From: DATLGB01 sp963724135
GTDB lineage: Bacteria > Actinomycetota > Thermoleophilia > Solirubrobacterales > Solirubrobacteraceae
Assembly: GCA_963724135.1 (NCBI GenBank)
Contig: CAVRTA010000005.1
Coordinates: forward strand, 310,001-374,000
Direction: 5' to 3'
DNA length: 64,000 bases
Made by a program: the position numbers and the translations under genes. Of the stretch, positions 51,316 through 60,293 are shown one piece after another. The notes beneath the pieces are model-generated. The model worked only from the letters and a program-made list of their open reading frames with translations. It had not been told where the DNA came from and did not search any database. Each line of letters opens with the position of its first letter. Within the stretch, counting starts at the first letter, position 1.

Positions 51316-51915
51316 GTGTTGGACACCGCTCTCAGAGCGCGGCTCGCGCCCAGCCTGGAGGGCGCGGGTCGGCGCCTGCGCAACGCCGGGGTCAGCGCCG
51401 GGACGATCACAGGGCTGGGGCTCGTAATCGGGATCACGGCTTGTGTCGCCGCGGCGCTGGAGGCCTGGCCGATCGCGCTCGTGCTCTGGCTCGTCAACCG
51501 CGCGCTCGACGGACTCGACGGCGCTGTGGCGCGCGCGGGGGGCGCGGGCTCAGACCTCGGAGGCCTGCTCGACTTCCTCTCCGACTACGTCGTCTACGGC
51601 GGATTCGTCGTGGGCGTCGCGATCGCCGAGCCCGACGCGCGGATCGCCTGCACGGTGCTCCTCGCCACGTACCTGCTCAACAACGTCGCCCTGCTGTCCT
51701 TTGCATCGCTGGTGGAGAAGCGCCGGCTTGCGTTCGGCGACGAGCGCTCGCTGCGCTTCACCCCCGGGTTGACCGAGGGGACGGAAACGATCCTCGCCTA
51801 CGTGGCGTTTTGTGTCGTCCCCAGCCGCGCCGAGGTCGTTGCCTGGGTGTTCGCCGGCATGGTGCTCTTCACCGTCGGGCAGCGTGTGCGGCTCGCCCTG
51901 CGCACGTTCCGCTGA
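51316..51915 (+). CDS. CDP-alcohol phosphatidyltransferase (YnjF-like)
   Basis: Membrane enzyme transferring a phosphatidyl group from CDP-diacylglycerol to an alcohol. The 199-residue protein has the full family signature DGxxARx8Gx3Dx3D at D68-D90 (DGAVAR...GGLLDFLSD) and four to six membrane helices. The alcohol acceptor is unknown. E. coli ynjF, in the ydjXYZ-ynjABCDEF locus, encodes a protein of this family, and here the gene sits next to a TVP38 protein and an ynjBCD-like importer, so a shared process is likely. GTG start from TAGGCT at 8 nt. Confidence 0.87.
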   Translation: MLDTALRARLAPSLEGAGRRLRNAGVSAGTITGLGLVIGITACVAAALEAWPIALVLWLVNRALDGLDGAVARAGGAGSDLGGLLDFLSDYVVYGGFVVGVAIAEPDARIACTVLLATYLLNNVALLSFASLVEKRRLAFGDERSLRFTPGLTEGTETILAYVAFCVVPSRAEVVAWVFAGMVLFTVGQRVRLALRTFR

Positions 51916-51980
51916 TCGCCCGGCCGGGCACCCCAGGACAATGACGGTCACTTGAACCTCCGCGGCGAGCACGAGGTCAA

Positions 51981-52664
51981 ATGGGCATGCCCGTGACAAC
52001 GAGCAGAGGTGCGGGCGCAACGCCGAGGCCACCGCTACGCCCGCGGCTGCGGCTGGCGATGCTGTTGGTGGCGGTGGTCGCCGCGGCGCTGGTCGCAACC
52101 AGGACTGGGCTCTCCACGCGCGAGGTGCGCGACGCGGTCGGCGACGGCGGCGTCACGGCGATCGTGGCCTTCATTGCGATCTACGCGGCGCTGACGGTCG
52201 CGATGTTCCCGGGCTCGATCGTGTCGGTGGCCGGCGGCGCCATCTTCGGCGCGGCTCTGGGGACGGCTCTGACCGTCGTGGGCGCGACGATCGGAGCGAC
52301 GATCGCGTTCGTGATCGGGCGAAAGCTGTCGCGGTCGTCGGTCGAAGCGCTGGCGGGTGACCGGTTCCGCGCAGTGGACCGTCGGCTATCCGAACGCGGC
52401 CTGGCCGCGATGCTCGTGCTGCGGCTGATCCCGCTGGTCCCGTTCAATGTCCTCAACTACGCGGCGGGCGCCACGTCACTCGGGACATGGCAGTACGTCG
52501 CCGGCACCACGCTGGGCATCATCCCCGGCTCGTTCGCTTTCGCAGCGGCCGGCGCGACCGCGGACGAACCGTCGTCACCGGCGTTCCTGGCGGCCCTGGC
52601 GCTGCTCGCGGTCCTCGTCGCCGCCGGAGCGATCGGGACGCGGCGCCTCGCGGCGCGTCGCTAG
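51981..52664 (+). CDS. TVP38/TMEM64-family membrane protein (YdjX/YdjZ-like)
   Basis: A 227-residue membrane protein with a VTT/SNARE-associated domain: AMFPGSIVSVAGGAIFGAALGT, ATIAFVIGRKLSR, GLAAMLVLRLIPLVPFNVLNYAAGATSLGTWQYVAGTTLGIIPG (the conserved R...P..P.N...G motif). Relatives are proposed lipid scramblases or transporters; fusions of this domain to a MerA-like flavoprotein exist, and a MerA-like gene is 1.9 kb away. ATG at 51981 or 51987. It ends 4 nt into the convergent DUF3179 gene. Confidence 0.87.
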   Translation: MGMPVTTSRGAGATPRPPLRPRLRLAMLLVAVVAAALVATRTGLSTREVRDAVGDGGVTAIVAFIAIYAALTVAMFPGSIVSVAGGAIFGAALGTALTVVGATIGATIAFVIGRKLSRSSVEALAGDRFRAVDRRLSERGLAAMLVLRLIPLVPFNVLNYAAGATSLGTWQYVAGTTLGIIPGSFAFAAAGATADEPSSPAFLAALALLAVLVAAGAIGTRRLAARR

Positions 52665-53821
52665 AGAATGCGCGCCTTGGGCAGGAAGGCGGCGACGGCG
52701 AACCAGAACTGGACGTCGTGGCGGACCGCGTTCAGTCGCTGGCCGGCCAGCGGCCCTGCGGTGGCGGTGCCGGTGATGTCCCAGCTCGAGCCTGTCTGCG
52801 CGTCGCGATAGCGACTCGCCCCGGCGGGCGAGAACGTGAGCGTGCGACCGGCCACGCGACGGTCGAACGCGGTCGCGGTACCGATGTCGCGTGAATCGGC
52901 GATCACGGCGGCGTCCAGCGCGGAGCGTACGCCGCGCTTGAACAGCACGACCACCGGATCGCCCTCGAACTCGAGCTCGACCGCCGGGTCGCGCTCGAGC
53001 TTCGAGAACGGCACGACGACGGCGCGCTCGCCGCGGATCAGCGACAGCACGTGCTCCTTCGGCGGCAGCCGCGGGTCGGGCTTGCCGGACAGCAGGAACG
53101 GCTGCTCGTCCGGCTTGTCGTAGCTCTCGTACGGGTTGCGCCCGTAGCTGCGATCGAAGCCGGTCTCGCGCGAGAGCACCTCTCCGTCGGGGTAGTGGGC
53201 GCGGAAGTCCGCGAAGCTGAGCGTCTGCGATGCGATCACCTCCAAGCTCGTTCCGGTGAGCTCGCCGACGACACCCTCGCCCGTCAGTTGCTGCCACCAG
53301 GTCTCGGTCTGGCGGTCCCACATCACGAGGTCGGAGCGGCGCAGGTTGCCCGTCGTCCCGAACGTCAGCGTCCGATCGCCGACGCGACGATCGAACACCA
53401 GCGAGGAGTTGCAGAGCGGGCAGTAGGAGACGGCGATCGGCCGGCCGGCGATCGTGTCGTTGACGATCTCGTGCCAGATCAGGATCTGATGCGGGTACGC
53501 CCGGGCCCGCCCGCCGATGTCAACGGCGAGCACCGGCTCGCGATCGTCGAGGAAGCCCTCGGCCGCGGCGAGGGATACGAACCGCGGCTTGTCGATCGGG
53601 GGGATCCCGTCGCGCGGTGGGCCGCCAGAGACGAAGTCGGTCAGGGGAACGCTGTGGCGGGAGAAGTCCGTCTTCCAGCCGTCCTGGGAGAAACGGAGAT
53701 TCGCATCAGCAGTCGAGCCACCGCCACGCGCGCGACCCTCGTCGGACCCCCCGCAGGCGGCCAGCGCCACCACCGCGAGTGCTGCCGCTGCGATCGGGAC
53801 GGTCTTCGTACGACGGGTCAT
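52661..53821 (-). CDS. DUF3179 domain lipoprotein
   Basis: A 386-residue protein with a lipoprotein signal (AALAVVALAAC, C23) and a DUF3179 domain: FLDDREPVLAVDIGGRARAYPHQIL, AVSYCPLCNSSLVFDR with a CxxC that could bind metal, and a second repeat ending in GSSWDITGTATAGPLAGQRLNAV. No function is established for the family. The exported location and the CPLC motif would suit metal or thiol chemistry outside the membrane; its position inside the ynj-like cluster may be meaningful. Confidence 0.88.
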   Translation of the reverse strand: MTRRTKTVPIAAAALAVVALAACGGSDEGRARGGGSTADANLRFSQDGWKTDFSRHSVPLTDFVSGGPPRDGIPPIDKPRFVSLAAAEGFLDDREPVLAVDIGGRARAYPHQILIWHEIVNDTIAGRPIAVSYCPLCNSSLVFDRRVGDRTLTFGTTGNLRRSDLVMWDRQTETWWQQLTGEGVVGELTGTSLEVIASQTLSFADFRAHYPDGEVLSRETGFDRSYGRNPYESYDKPDEQPFLLSGKPDPRLPPKEHVLSLIRGERAVVVPFSKLERDPAVELEFEGDPVVVLFKRGVRSALDAAVIADSRDIGTATAFDRRVAGRTLTFSPAGASRYRDAQTGSSWDITGTATAGPLAGQRLNAVRHDVQFWFAVAAFLPKARIL

Positions 53822-53896
53822 GTCGGGTGGATCATGTTCCTTGCACTCAGACCCGTCCCCGGCCGCAACGATTCACCGTCTACGTTGGTGGGTCCG

Positions 53897-54547
53897 GTGA
53901 GCCAGACGGAACGCGTGAATCACGGAGTTCCGCTCGGGGCATGGGACCAGGCAAGCAGCCACTACGACCGGCAACTCTGGCTCGAGCGCTCGGCGGTCCG
54001 GACCGCCCTGGACATGCTCGACCCGCAAGCGGACGAGCGCCTGCTCGACATCGGCACCGGTACCGGCGAGGTGCTTCGCCAGCTCCTGGACCGCGACAAG
54101 CCGCCCCACGTTGCGGTCGGCGTCGATGCCTCCGCAGGCATGCTCGCCCACGCGCCCAAGCTCCCGCCCGAGTGGGCAATCCGCGAGGGGGACGCTCGCG
54201 AGCTGCCGTTCGACGACGACGGGTTCGACATCGCCGTCGCTGCCTACATCCTGCACGTGCTGCCCGCCGCCGACGTTCCCACCGCGCTGGCGGAGCTCGC
54301 GCGCGTCCTGCGCCCCGGCGGCCGAGCCGCGATCGTGACCCCTGCGATCCCGCGGCGCGGGGTGATGCGCTGCGTTGCGCTGGCCTCGGACGCCCTCGCC
54401 CGCCGCGCCCCGCGGCGATACGGCGGCCTGCGCGCGCTGGATCCCCGGAGCCCGCTGTCGCACGCCGGGTTCACCGTCGTGAATGCGCGCACGAACCTGC
54501 GCGGCTACCCGTCGTTGTGCGTTCTGGCGCGCAGCGGCGCGCCGTGA
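53897..54547 (+). CDS. Class I SAM-dependent methyltransferase
   Basis: A 216-residue methyltransferase of the UbiE/Methyltransf_11 type: WDQASSHYDRQLWLE, LLDIGTGTGEVLRQLLDR, VGVDASAGMLAHA, LPFDDDGFDIAVAAYILHVLP, LRPGGRAAIVTPA. The substrate is unknown; UbiE-like relatives act on quinones, sterols or lipids. GTG start at 53897 lies 10 nt after TACGTT. Divergent from the DUF3179 gene and convergent with the MerA-like operon. Confidence 0.82.
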   Translation: MSQTERVNHGVPLGAWDQASSHYDRQLWLERSAVRTALDMLDPQADERLLDIGTGTGEVLRQLLDRDKPPHVAVGVDASAGMLAHAPKLPPEWAIREGDARELPFDDDGFDIAVAAYILHVLPAADVPTALAELARVLRPGGRAAIVTPAIPRRGVMRCVALASDALARRAPRRYGGLRALDPRSPLSHAGFTVVNARTNLRGYPSLCVLARSGAP

Positions 54548-54581
54548 CACGATGGCCCGGCGGCCCAGCGCTCCCCGTCGG

Positions 54582-56006
54582 TCATCGCCGCCGCTCGAGC
54601 ATTCGCAGCGTCGCCAGTAGCGATCGCGCGACCTTGCGCAGGCGCGGATTGGAGTAGCGCGCGGCGAGGTGCTGGTCGGCGGCGCGCGCGGGGCCCTCGG
54701 CGCGTGTCGGGTAGGCGTGGACGGTGCGTGAGACGGCATCGATCTTCGCGCCGCCCGAGATCCAGGCGGTCAGCTCGCCGATCGCATCGCCGCCGCCCGG
54801 GGCCGCGACGGTCGCGCCGACGAGGCGCCGGCGCGGGTCGGCGACCAGCCTGGAGAAGCCGTATGCCTCCCCCGCCGTGATCGCGCGATCGAGCTGCGCG
54901 TACTCGAACTCGGCGACGACCGCCTTCTCGCCCCAGCGCTGGCGCGCTTGCGCCTCGGTCAGCCCGACGCGGGCGACCTCGGGGTCGGTGAAGGTGACCC
55001 ACGGCACCGTCGCCGAGACCTGCGCGCGCGTGTGGAACAGCGCGTTCGAGGTGGCGACCCGCGCGTGGTGGGCCGCGACGTGCGTGAATGGCAGCAGGCC
55101 CGTGACGTCGCCCGCTGCGAAGACTCCGCCACCGGTCGTACGCAGGCGCCGGTCGACGGTCACGCTGCCGTCCTCACCGACGCTCACGCCGACGTTCTCC
55201 AGCCCGAGCTCGGGCGTGCGGGGAGCCCGTCCGGTGACGACGAGAAGGCGATCGAACGCGATCGCGTCGCCGCCGTCCAGGAGCAGCTCCCGCTCGCGGA
55301 CACCGGTCGCGCGCGCGCCGAGACGCACGTCGACACCCTCGGCGGTGAGCCGCTCGGCGATCAGCGCGCTGGCGCGGGGCTCCTCCTTGAGCAGCAGGCG
55401 GTCGGCCATCTCGACGAGCGTCACGGTGGAGCCGAGGCGCGCGAAGGCCTGCGCGAGCTCGCAGCCGATCGGCCCGCCGCCGAGCACGGCCAGCCGTCGT
55501 GGCAGCTCGCGCAGGTCCCAGACCGTGTCGGAGGTCAGCGGATCGGCCTCGGCGAGCCCGTCGAGCGGCGGAAGCAGCGGGCGCGACCCGGTGGCGACGA
55601 TCGCGGTGCGCCAGCGCAGCTCGCGGCCCGCGGCTTCGATCCGCCCCGGCCCGGTGAAGTGCCCGTCCGCCTCGACGACTTCGACTCCGGCCGCGCGCAG
55701 GCGCTCCGGCGAGTCGTGCGGCTCGATCGTGCGGATCGCGCCCCAGACGTGGTCCATCACACGCGCGAAGTCGATCCGCGGCTCCACAGGCTCCAGGCCG
55801 ACGGCATCAGCGTGGCGCATGCGATGGGCAAGGCCGGCAGCCGCGATCAGGCTCTTGCTCGGGACGCAACCCGTCCACAGGCAGTCACCGCCCGTGCGCT
55901 CGCGCTCGACCAGCGCGACGCGCGCTCCCGCCCCCGCCGCGATCATCGCCGACACCAGGCCCGCGGTGCCGCCCCCGATCACGACCAGGTCGTAGCGCCC
56001 GATCAC
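54582..56006 (-). CDS. MerA-like FAD/NAD(P)-dependent disulfide oxidoreductase
   Basis: Pyridine-nucleotide disulfide oxidoreductase of 474 residues: FAD motif GGGTAG (11-16), redox disulfide C42/C47 (GGDCLWTGCVPSK), NAD site LGGGPIGCELAQAFARLG, second FAD site VFAAGDVTGLLPFTHVAAHHARV, and a dimerisation domain. It has neither the N-terminal metal-binding domain nor the C-terminal Cys pair of true mercuric reductases, so Hg(II) is unlikely as substrate. GTG start overlaps the ATPase stop (GTGA): last gene of the sigma/anti-sigma-ynjBCD unit. Confidence 0.88.
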   Translation of the reverse strand: MIGRYDLVVIGGGTAGLVSAMIAAGAGARVALVERERTGGDCLWTGCVPSKSLIAAAGLAHRMRHADAVGLEPVEPRIDFARVMDHVWGAIRTIEPHDSPERLRAAGVEVVEADGHFTGPGRIEAAGRELRWRTAIVATGSRPLLPPLDGLAEADPLTSDTVWDLRELPRRLAVLGGGPIGCELAQAFARLGSTVTLVEMADRLLLKEEPRASALIAERLTAEGVDVRLGARATGVRERELLLDGGDAIAFDRLLVVTGRAPRTPELGLENVGVSVGEDGSVTVDRRLRTTGGGVFAAGDVTGLLPFTHVAAHHARVATSNALFHTRAQVSATVPWVTFTDPEVARVGLTEAQARQRWGEKAVVAEFEYAQLDRAITAGEAYGFSRLVADPRRRLVGATVAAPGGGDAIGELTAWISGGAKIDAVSRTVHAYPTRAEGPARAADQHLAARYSNPRLRKVARSLLATLRMLERRR

Positions 56007-57121
56007 CGCGGCGCGTTCTCGCGCGGATCGAGCGGTGGAGGAACGATGACCCCAGCACGCCATGGATCCGAATCGGAGTGAACGGAAGCCTCCGCGGCGG
56101 CTTCGGGGAGACGCCAGAGCCGTTCGGCGGGCGCGTGGAGGGTGACCTCCTCGCCAACAGCGACCGCGGTTCCGGGCGTGACGTGCGCTTCGAGGCGCTG
56201 GTCGCCGCGCTGGAGCACGAGCCGCACGAAGGCGCCGGCATAGACCGCTTCGACGACGCGGGCGCGCAGCGGTCCGTCGTCGGCGAGCTCTAGCGCCTCG
56301 GGACGGATCACGTAGGAGGCGGCGCCGTCGCGCCCGTCGACGCGTATCTCCGCGCCGTCGTCGAGGTGCAGGGCGCCGTCGCGGACGTTCCCGCGCAGGA
56401 TGTTGGCGGCGCCGAAGAAGCGCGCGACCGCGGCCGAGAGCGGCCGCTGGAAGAGCTCGCGTGGGTGATCGTGCTGGACGATGCGGCCCTCGAGCATGAG
56501 CGCGAGCGATTCGCCGAGCTCGGCTGCCTCGGCGCGGTCGTGCGTGATGATCAGGGTCGTCAGCCCACGTTCGGATTGGATGCGGATGATCAGACGCCGC
56601 AGCGCCTCGCGGCGGTTTGGGTCGACGGCGGCGAGCGGCTCGTCGAGCAACAGCAGCTCGGGCTCGGCACACAACGCACGCGCGAGCGCGACGCGCTGCT
56701 GCTCGCCGCCCGAGAGCCCGCGAGTGGCTCGGTGGGCCATCCCGGCGAGGCCGACTTCGTCCAGCAGCGCGGCGGCGCGACCGCGGCGCTCGCTGCGCCC
56801 GACGCCGGCCGCGCGCAGCGGCAGCGCGACGTTGTCGTCGATACGCAGGTGCGGCAACAGCCGCGGCTCCTGGAAGACAACCGATACGCGACGCCGGTGC
56901 GCAGGCACCGTGTCGTCGAGGCGGCGACCACCGAGCTCCAGCGACCCTGCGCTCAGCGCTTGTAGCCCGGCGATCGCGCGCAGGAGCGTCGTCTTGCCGG
57001 CGCCGCTGGGCCCGACCAGCACCGCTCGCCGGCCGGCCGGGACGTGCAGGTCGACGTTGCGCAGGATCGGCGCACCGCCGGCGGCAACCACCACACCGCG
57101 GCACGAGAGCTCGGCGCTCAT
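56003..57121 (-). CDS. ynjD: ABC importer ATPase (YnjD/PotA-like)
   Basis: Cytosolic ATPase of a binding-protein-dependent importer, 372 residues. Walker A GPSGAGKTT (37-45), Q-loop FQEPRLLPHL, signature LSGGEQQR (136-143), Walker B LLLLDEP (D160/E161), H-loop ITHDRAEA, then a C-terminal TOBE-like regulatory domain (ILRGNVRDGALHLDDGAE...). E. coli YnjD is near 217 residues without this extension, so the subunit resembles PotA/FbpC-type ATPases in length. Overlaps both neighbours by 4 nt. Confidence 0.9.
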   Translation of the reverse strand: MSAELSCRGVVVAAGGAPILRNVDLHVPAGRRAVLVGPSGAGKTTLLRAIAGLQALSAGSLELGGRRLDDTVPAHRRRVSVVFQEPRLLPHLRIDDNVALPLRAAGVGRSERRGRAAALLDEVGLAGMAHRATRGLSGGEQQRVALARALCAEPELLLLDEPLAAVDPNRREALRRLIIRIQSERGLTTLIITHDRAEAAELGESLALMLEGRIVQHDHPRELFQRPLSAAVARFFGAANILRGNVRDGALHLDDGAEIRVDGRDGAASYVIRPEALELADDGPLRARVVEAVYAGAFVRLVLQRGDQRLEAHVTPGTAVAVGEEVTLHAPAERLWRLPEAAAEASVHSDSDPWRAGVIVPPPLDPRENAPR

Positions 57122-57942
57122 CGCGCAGCGCGCCCCGCGCGGATCGTCACGAGCAGGACAAGCACGGCAGGCGCCAGGAACAGCAGCGCCAGCGCCGATG
57201 CGACCTGCGGGTCGGGACCGACGTAGGGAAGCATGATCACCGGCAGGGTCGGCCGCGTCGGCGCGACGGCCAGGCTCGTTCCGTACTGGCTCCAGGAGAC
57301 GAGGAACGACACGAACGCCGTCGCGGCGAGCGTCGGCGCCAGCGATGGGGCCGTCACCCAGGCCAGTCGCTGGACCGGCGAGAGCCCAGCGGCGCTCGCC
57401 ATCTCCTCGGTGCGACGCACGTCGGGCGTGAATCCCGACAGCAGCAGCAGCACCGCGTAGGGCAGCATGAGCGTCAGATGCGCCAGGACGAGCCCGGCGA
57501 CGGTGTCGGCGAGGCCCAGCCGCAGGAACCACTCGGTCAGACCCGTGCCCACCGCGTAGGGAGGGACGAGCAGCGGCAGCGCGAGCACCAGGACGACCGC
57601 GCCGGGGTGGCGCAGGCGCCGCTCGCCGAGCACGCGCGCCGCCGGCCACGCCAGCACCAGCGCGAGCACGGTCGTGACCCCGGCGACACCGAGCGACGTC
57701 CACAGTGCACCGGCGGCTGCGCCGTCCCCGAATGCGACATCGAAGCCACGCGTGCCCCAGCGTTGCGGAAGCAGGTCGGGCGCGCGCCAGGCGTCCGCGA
57801 ACGCCCGTACCACGAGCGCCAGCAGCGGCAGCGCGAACAACGCCGCGACGGCTGCCGTGACCGCCACTCGCGTCCACGCCGGGCGGACCGCCGCAAGCGT
57901 GAGAGGCTTGGATGCGCGCTCCGCGGCGTGCACCTCAAACAC
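57118..57942 (-). CDS. ABC importer permease, second half (YnjC-like)
   Basis: A 274-residue inner-membrane permease with about six helices and the EAA-type loop (EEMASAAGLSPVQRLAWVTAPSLAPTL). It forms the channel with the gene upstream. The GTG start overlaps the end of the first permease by 8 nt; the longer open frame upstream is its shadow. In E. coli the two permease domains are fused in one YnjC protein; here they are two genes. Confidence 0.87.
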   Translation of the reverse strand: MFEVHAAERASKPLTLAAVRPAWTRVAVTAAVAALFALPLLALVVRAFADAWRAPDLLPQRWGTRGFDVAFGDGAAAGALWTSLGVAGVTTVLALVLAWPAARVLGERRLRHPGAVVLVLALPLLVPPYAVGTGLTEWFLRLGLADTVAGLVLAHLTLMLPYAVLLLLSGFTPDVRRTEEMASAAGLSPVQRLAWVTAPSLAPTLAATAFVSFLVSWSQYGTSLAVAPTRPTLPVIMLPYVGPDPQVASALALLFLAPAVLVLLVTIRAGRAAR

Positions 57943-58750
57943 CCTCCACGTCACGCGCGAAGCGGATGGCGGCAAGCGCGAGCGCGATCGCTGTGGCCGC
58001 TGCGAGGAGGAGCGCGGCGGCAGCCTTCCCCTGCCCGGCAATGACATCGCCCTGGGTCGCCTCGAAGGCGTACGTCGCCAGCGTCGGCGGGTGGTTGGGC
58101 CCGACGGCGAGAGGCACCTCGAAGGATCCGACGACGTAGGCGGCGACGATGATCGAGCCGACGACGAGCGGCCCCCGGATCGCCGGCCAGGTCACCCAGC
58201 GCAGGCGCTGCCAGGGACCGGCGCCGAACACGGCGGCGGCCTCCTCGCGCTCGCGCAGGTCGCCGCCACACGCGGCGAGCACGAGCAGCACCAGAAAGGG
58301 CGCCTCCTTGTACACGTAGACGAGCACGATCCCCAGCCCGCCGCGGTCGCGCACGAGATCGACCGGCAGGGTGCCGAGCAGACGTTCCGCCAGCCCGCCC
58401 GGCGCGAGCCATACGACCGCGAGCGTCGCGACGAGGAGGTGCGGCACCGGCACCGGCAGCGCGACCAACGCGCGCGCCACCGTGCCGCTCTCGCGCAGCA
58501 CAGCGGCCAGCGCCAGCGCGACGAGCGCCGCCAGCGCGGTCGACACGGCCGTCACCTGCGCCGTGAAGCGCAGGGCATCCCCGAACGCCGGATCGCCGAG
58601 CAGCTCGCGCCACGCTTCAAGGCCGACCCCTCCGCCGAGAGGCACCAGCGACGCGTGGACGACGCCGGCCAGCGCACCGCCGAACAGCAGCACCAGTGCC
58701 AGCGACGCCGGCGCCAGCGGAGCGATGTCGCGAAGGCGGGCGGGCATCAC
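57935..58750 (-). CDS. ABC importer permease, first half (YnjC-like)
   Basis: A 271-residue permease with about six membrane helices and an EAA loop (REREEAAAVFGAGPWQRLRWVTWPAIRGPL). GTG at 58750 overlaps the binding-protein stop; an ATG one codon later (58747) is equally possible. Together with the next gene it corresponds to the two halves of E. coli YnjC. Confidence 0.87.
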   Translation of the reverse strand: MMPARLRDIAPLAPASLALVLLFGGALAGVVHASLVPLGGGVGLEAWRELLGDPAFGDALRFTAQVTAVSTALAALVALALAAVLRESGTVARALVALPVPVPHLLVATLAVVWLAPGGLAERLLGTLPVDLVRDRGGLGIVLVYVYKEAPFLVLLVLAACGGDLREREEAAAVFGAGPWQRLRWVTWPAIRGPLVVGSIIVAAYVVGSFEVPLAVGPNHPPTLATYAFEATQGDVIAGQGKAAAALLLAAATAIALALAAIRFARDVEGV

Positions 58751-59934
58751 CGCAGCACTTCGCGCTTCCAGCGTGCCTCGACCGTGGCGACCCGATCGGC
58801 GGGCAACTCCTGCAGCGGCGTCCCGAAGCTCGCCAGCAGATAGGGCGAGGAAGCCGCGTCCTCGAAGCGCCGGCGAGCCTCCCCGCGCAACCGCTCGAGC
58901 GTGAGGACCGTCGGATTGCCGAGCACCTGCGGGTCGGCCTTCAGCGCCTGCAGCCGCGGGTCGAGCAGCAGGTTGGCCACCACCTGTGCCCCGGCGGCGT
59001 GCGCGGCATCTGCTGGGATCGTCACGAACGAGACGTTCGTGAGCGCCCCGCCGCCGAGCAGGAAGGGGCGCGCCGTGTCCGGGAACTGGCCCTTGCGCAC
59101 AGCCGACAGGACGAAGCTGGCGTCATAGGACATCGCGAAGTCCACTTTGCCGTTTCCGAACAGGTCGTTGAGCTCGGCCTCGGACCTTGGCAGCACCTCT
59201 CCCCGGCGATACATCAGCGGCCCGAGCTTGGTCAGGTAGTCGAATGCGGCGTCCTCGCCCTTGGCCTGGACGACCTGGCGCACGAACGCCGAGCCGGTGA
59301 AGTTCGGCGGCGCCGGATAGGTGAAGCGCCCGGGGTGCTCGCGGGCCCAGGCGAGCAGCTCGTCGAGATCGCGCGGCGGCTCCGGTACCCGCGCGTGGTC
59401 GGTCGCGAACACGAACGCAGCGCGGCTCCACGGCGACTCCTGAGCGTCGACCGGGACCTGGAAGTCCGTCGCGATCGATGGATCCCGCTGGTCGACGAAG
59501 CGCGCGTTCGGCAGCCCCGTCGCCCAATCCTCAAGCCACAACCCTGCCTGTTTGCCAGAGGCGAAGTTCTCGCCGTTGATCCAGATCAGATCCACGCTCC
59601 CGCTGCCCGCCTTGCCTGCTCGGCGCTGCGCCACGACACGCGCCACCGCGTCGGCGGTGTCGGTCACCGGGACCTGGCGCAGCTCTACACCCAGCCGCGC
59701 CGCCGCCGGCGTGACGTGTCGCCGCACGTAGGCGTTCACGCGCTCGTCGCCGCCGTACATCCACCAGTTCACCGTCTCCCCGCGTGCCTCTCGCAGCACC
59801 TGCTCCCAGGGATCGGCGCCCGCCGTCGCGGGCACCGAACGCGAACCCGGCTCCTCGTCGGATCCGCACGCAGCCAGCAGCACCGCCGCAAGAGCAGGCA
59901 TGAGCACCAGGGAAAGCAAGCGTCGCGACATCAA
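58747..59934 (-). CDS. ynjB: ABC importer substrate-binding lipoprotein (YnjB-like)
   Basis: A 395-residue extracytoplasmic binding protein with lipobox LAAC (C23), VNWWMYGGDERVNAYV, and DLIWINGENFASGKQAGLW, a motif I recognise from the YnjB subgroup of iron/thiamine/spermidine-type binding proteins. The ligand is unknown. It is separated from the anti-sigma gene by 87 nt with no obvious terminator, and overlaps the first permease, so it heads the transport part of the operon. Confidence 0.87.
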   Translation of the reverse strand: MMSRRLLSLVLMPALAAVLLAACGSDEEPGSRSVPATAGADPWEQVLREARGETVNWWMYGGDERVNAYVRRHVTPAAARLGVELRQVPVTDTADAVARVVAQRRAGKAGSGSVDLIWINGENFASGKQAGLWLEDWATGLPNARFVDQRDPSIATDFQVPVDAQESPWSRAAFVFATDHARVPEPPRDLDELLAWAREHPGRFTYPAPPNFTGSAFVRQVVQAKGEDAAFDYLTKLGPLMYRRGEVLPRSEAELNDLFGNGKVDFAMSYDASFVLSAVRKGQFPDTARPFLLGGGALTNVSFVTIPADAAHAAGAQVVANLLLDPRLQALKADPQVLGNPTVLTLERLRGEARRRFEDAASSPYLLASFGTPLQELPADRVATVEARWKREVLR

Positions 59935-60021
59935 GGCCCTTGGACCCCGAGTACCCGAAGAGGATTCAACCCCACCCGCCTGCAGACGCGCCAGCTGGTC
60001 GCGCCGACCGCCGCCCGGCCG

Positions 60022-60291
60022 CTACGGCGGTGAACGCCGCAGATGCTCGATGACCGAGTTCGCCACGCCCTCGGCGGGAAGCGGCTGTTTGCCGAGGGAG
60101 CTCAGGCCTTCGAGCGTCCTGCGCAGCGTCGCGAGCAGCCTGTGGCAGGACGGGCATCGGTGCACGTGATGCTCGACACGCTCATGGTCGGGTCCGTCCA
60201 ACTCGTGGTCTAGGTAGTCCGACATGTGGCGGCGCGTCCACATGTGGTCGCGCATGAACCACGGGGTGAGCATCTGGGCCGTCATCGCCAT
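60022..60291 (-). CDS. Zinc-finger anti-sigma factor
   Basis: An 89-residue protein with the ZAS zinc motif H42-x3-C46-x2-C49 (HVHRCPSC) preceded by SDYLDHELDGPDHERVE, typical of soluble anti-ECF factors such as RsrA-type thiol switches. No membrane helix is present, so it would sense a cytosolic signal, possibly redox or metal. The gene starts 2 nt after the sigma gene stop, so the pair is co-expressed. The true start could be the Met at residue 23 (RRHMSDYL). Confidence 0.85.
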   Translation of the reverse strand: MAMTAQMLTPWFMRDHMWTRRHMSDYLDHELDGPDHERVEHHVHRCPSCHRLLATLRRTLEGLSSLGKQPLPAEGVANSVIEHLRRSPP

Positions 60292-60293
60292 GT

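Noticed and set aside
54582..56006. Mercuric reductase (merA)
   Set aside because: The redox disulfide is present but the C-terminal cysteine pair and N-terminal metal domain of MerA are missing and no other mer gene is nearby.
59935..60021. Thiamine riboswitch before ynjB
   Set aside because: I could not find the conserved thiamine-box elements in the 87-nt gap.
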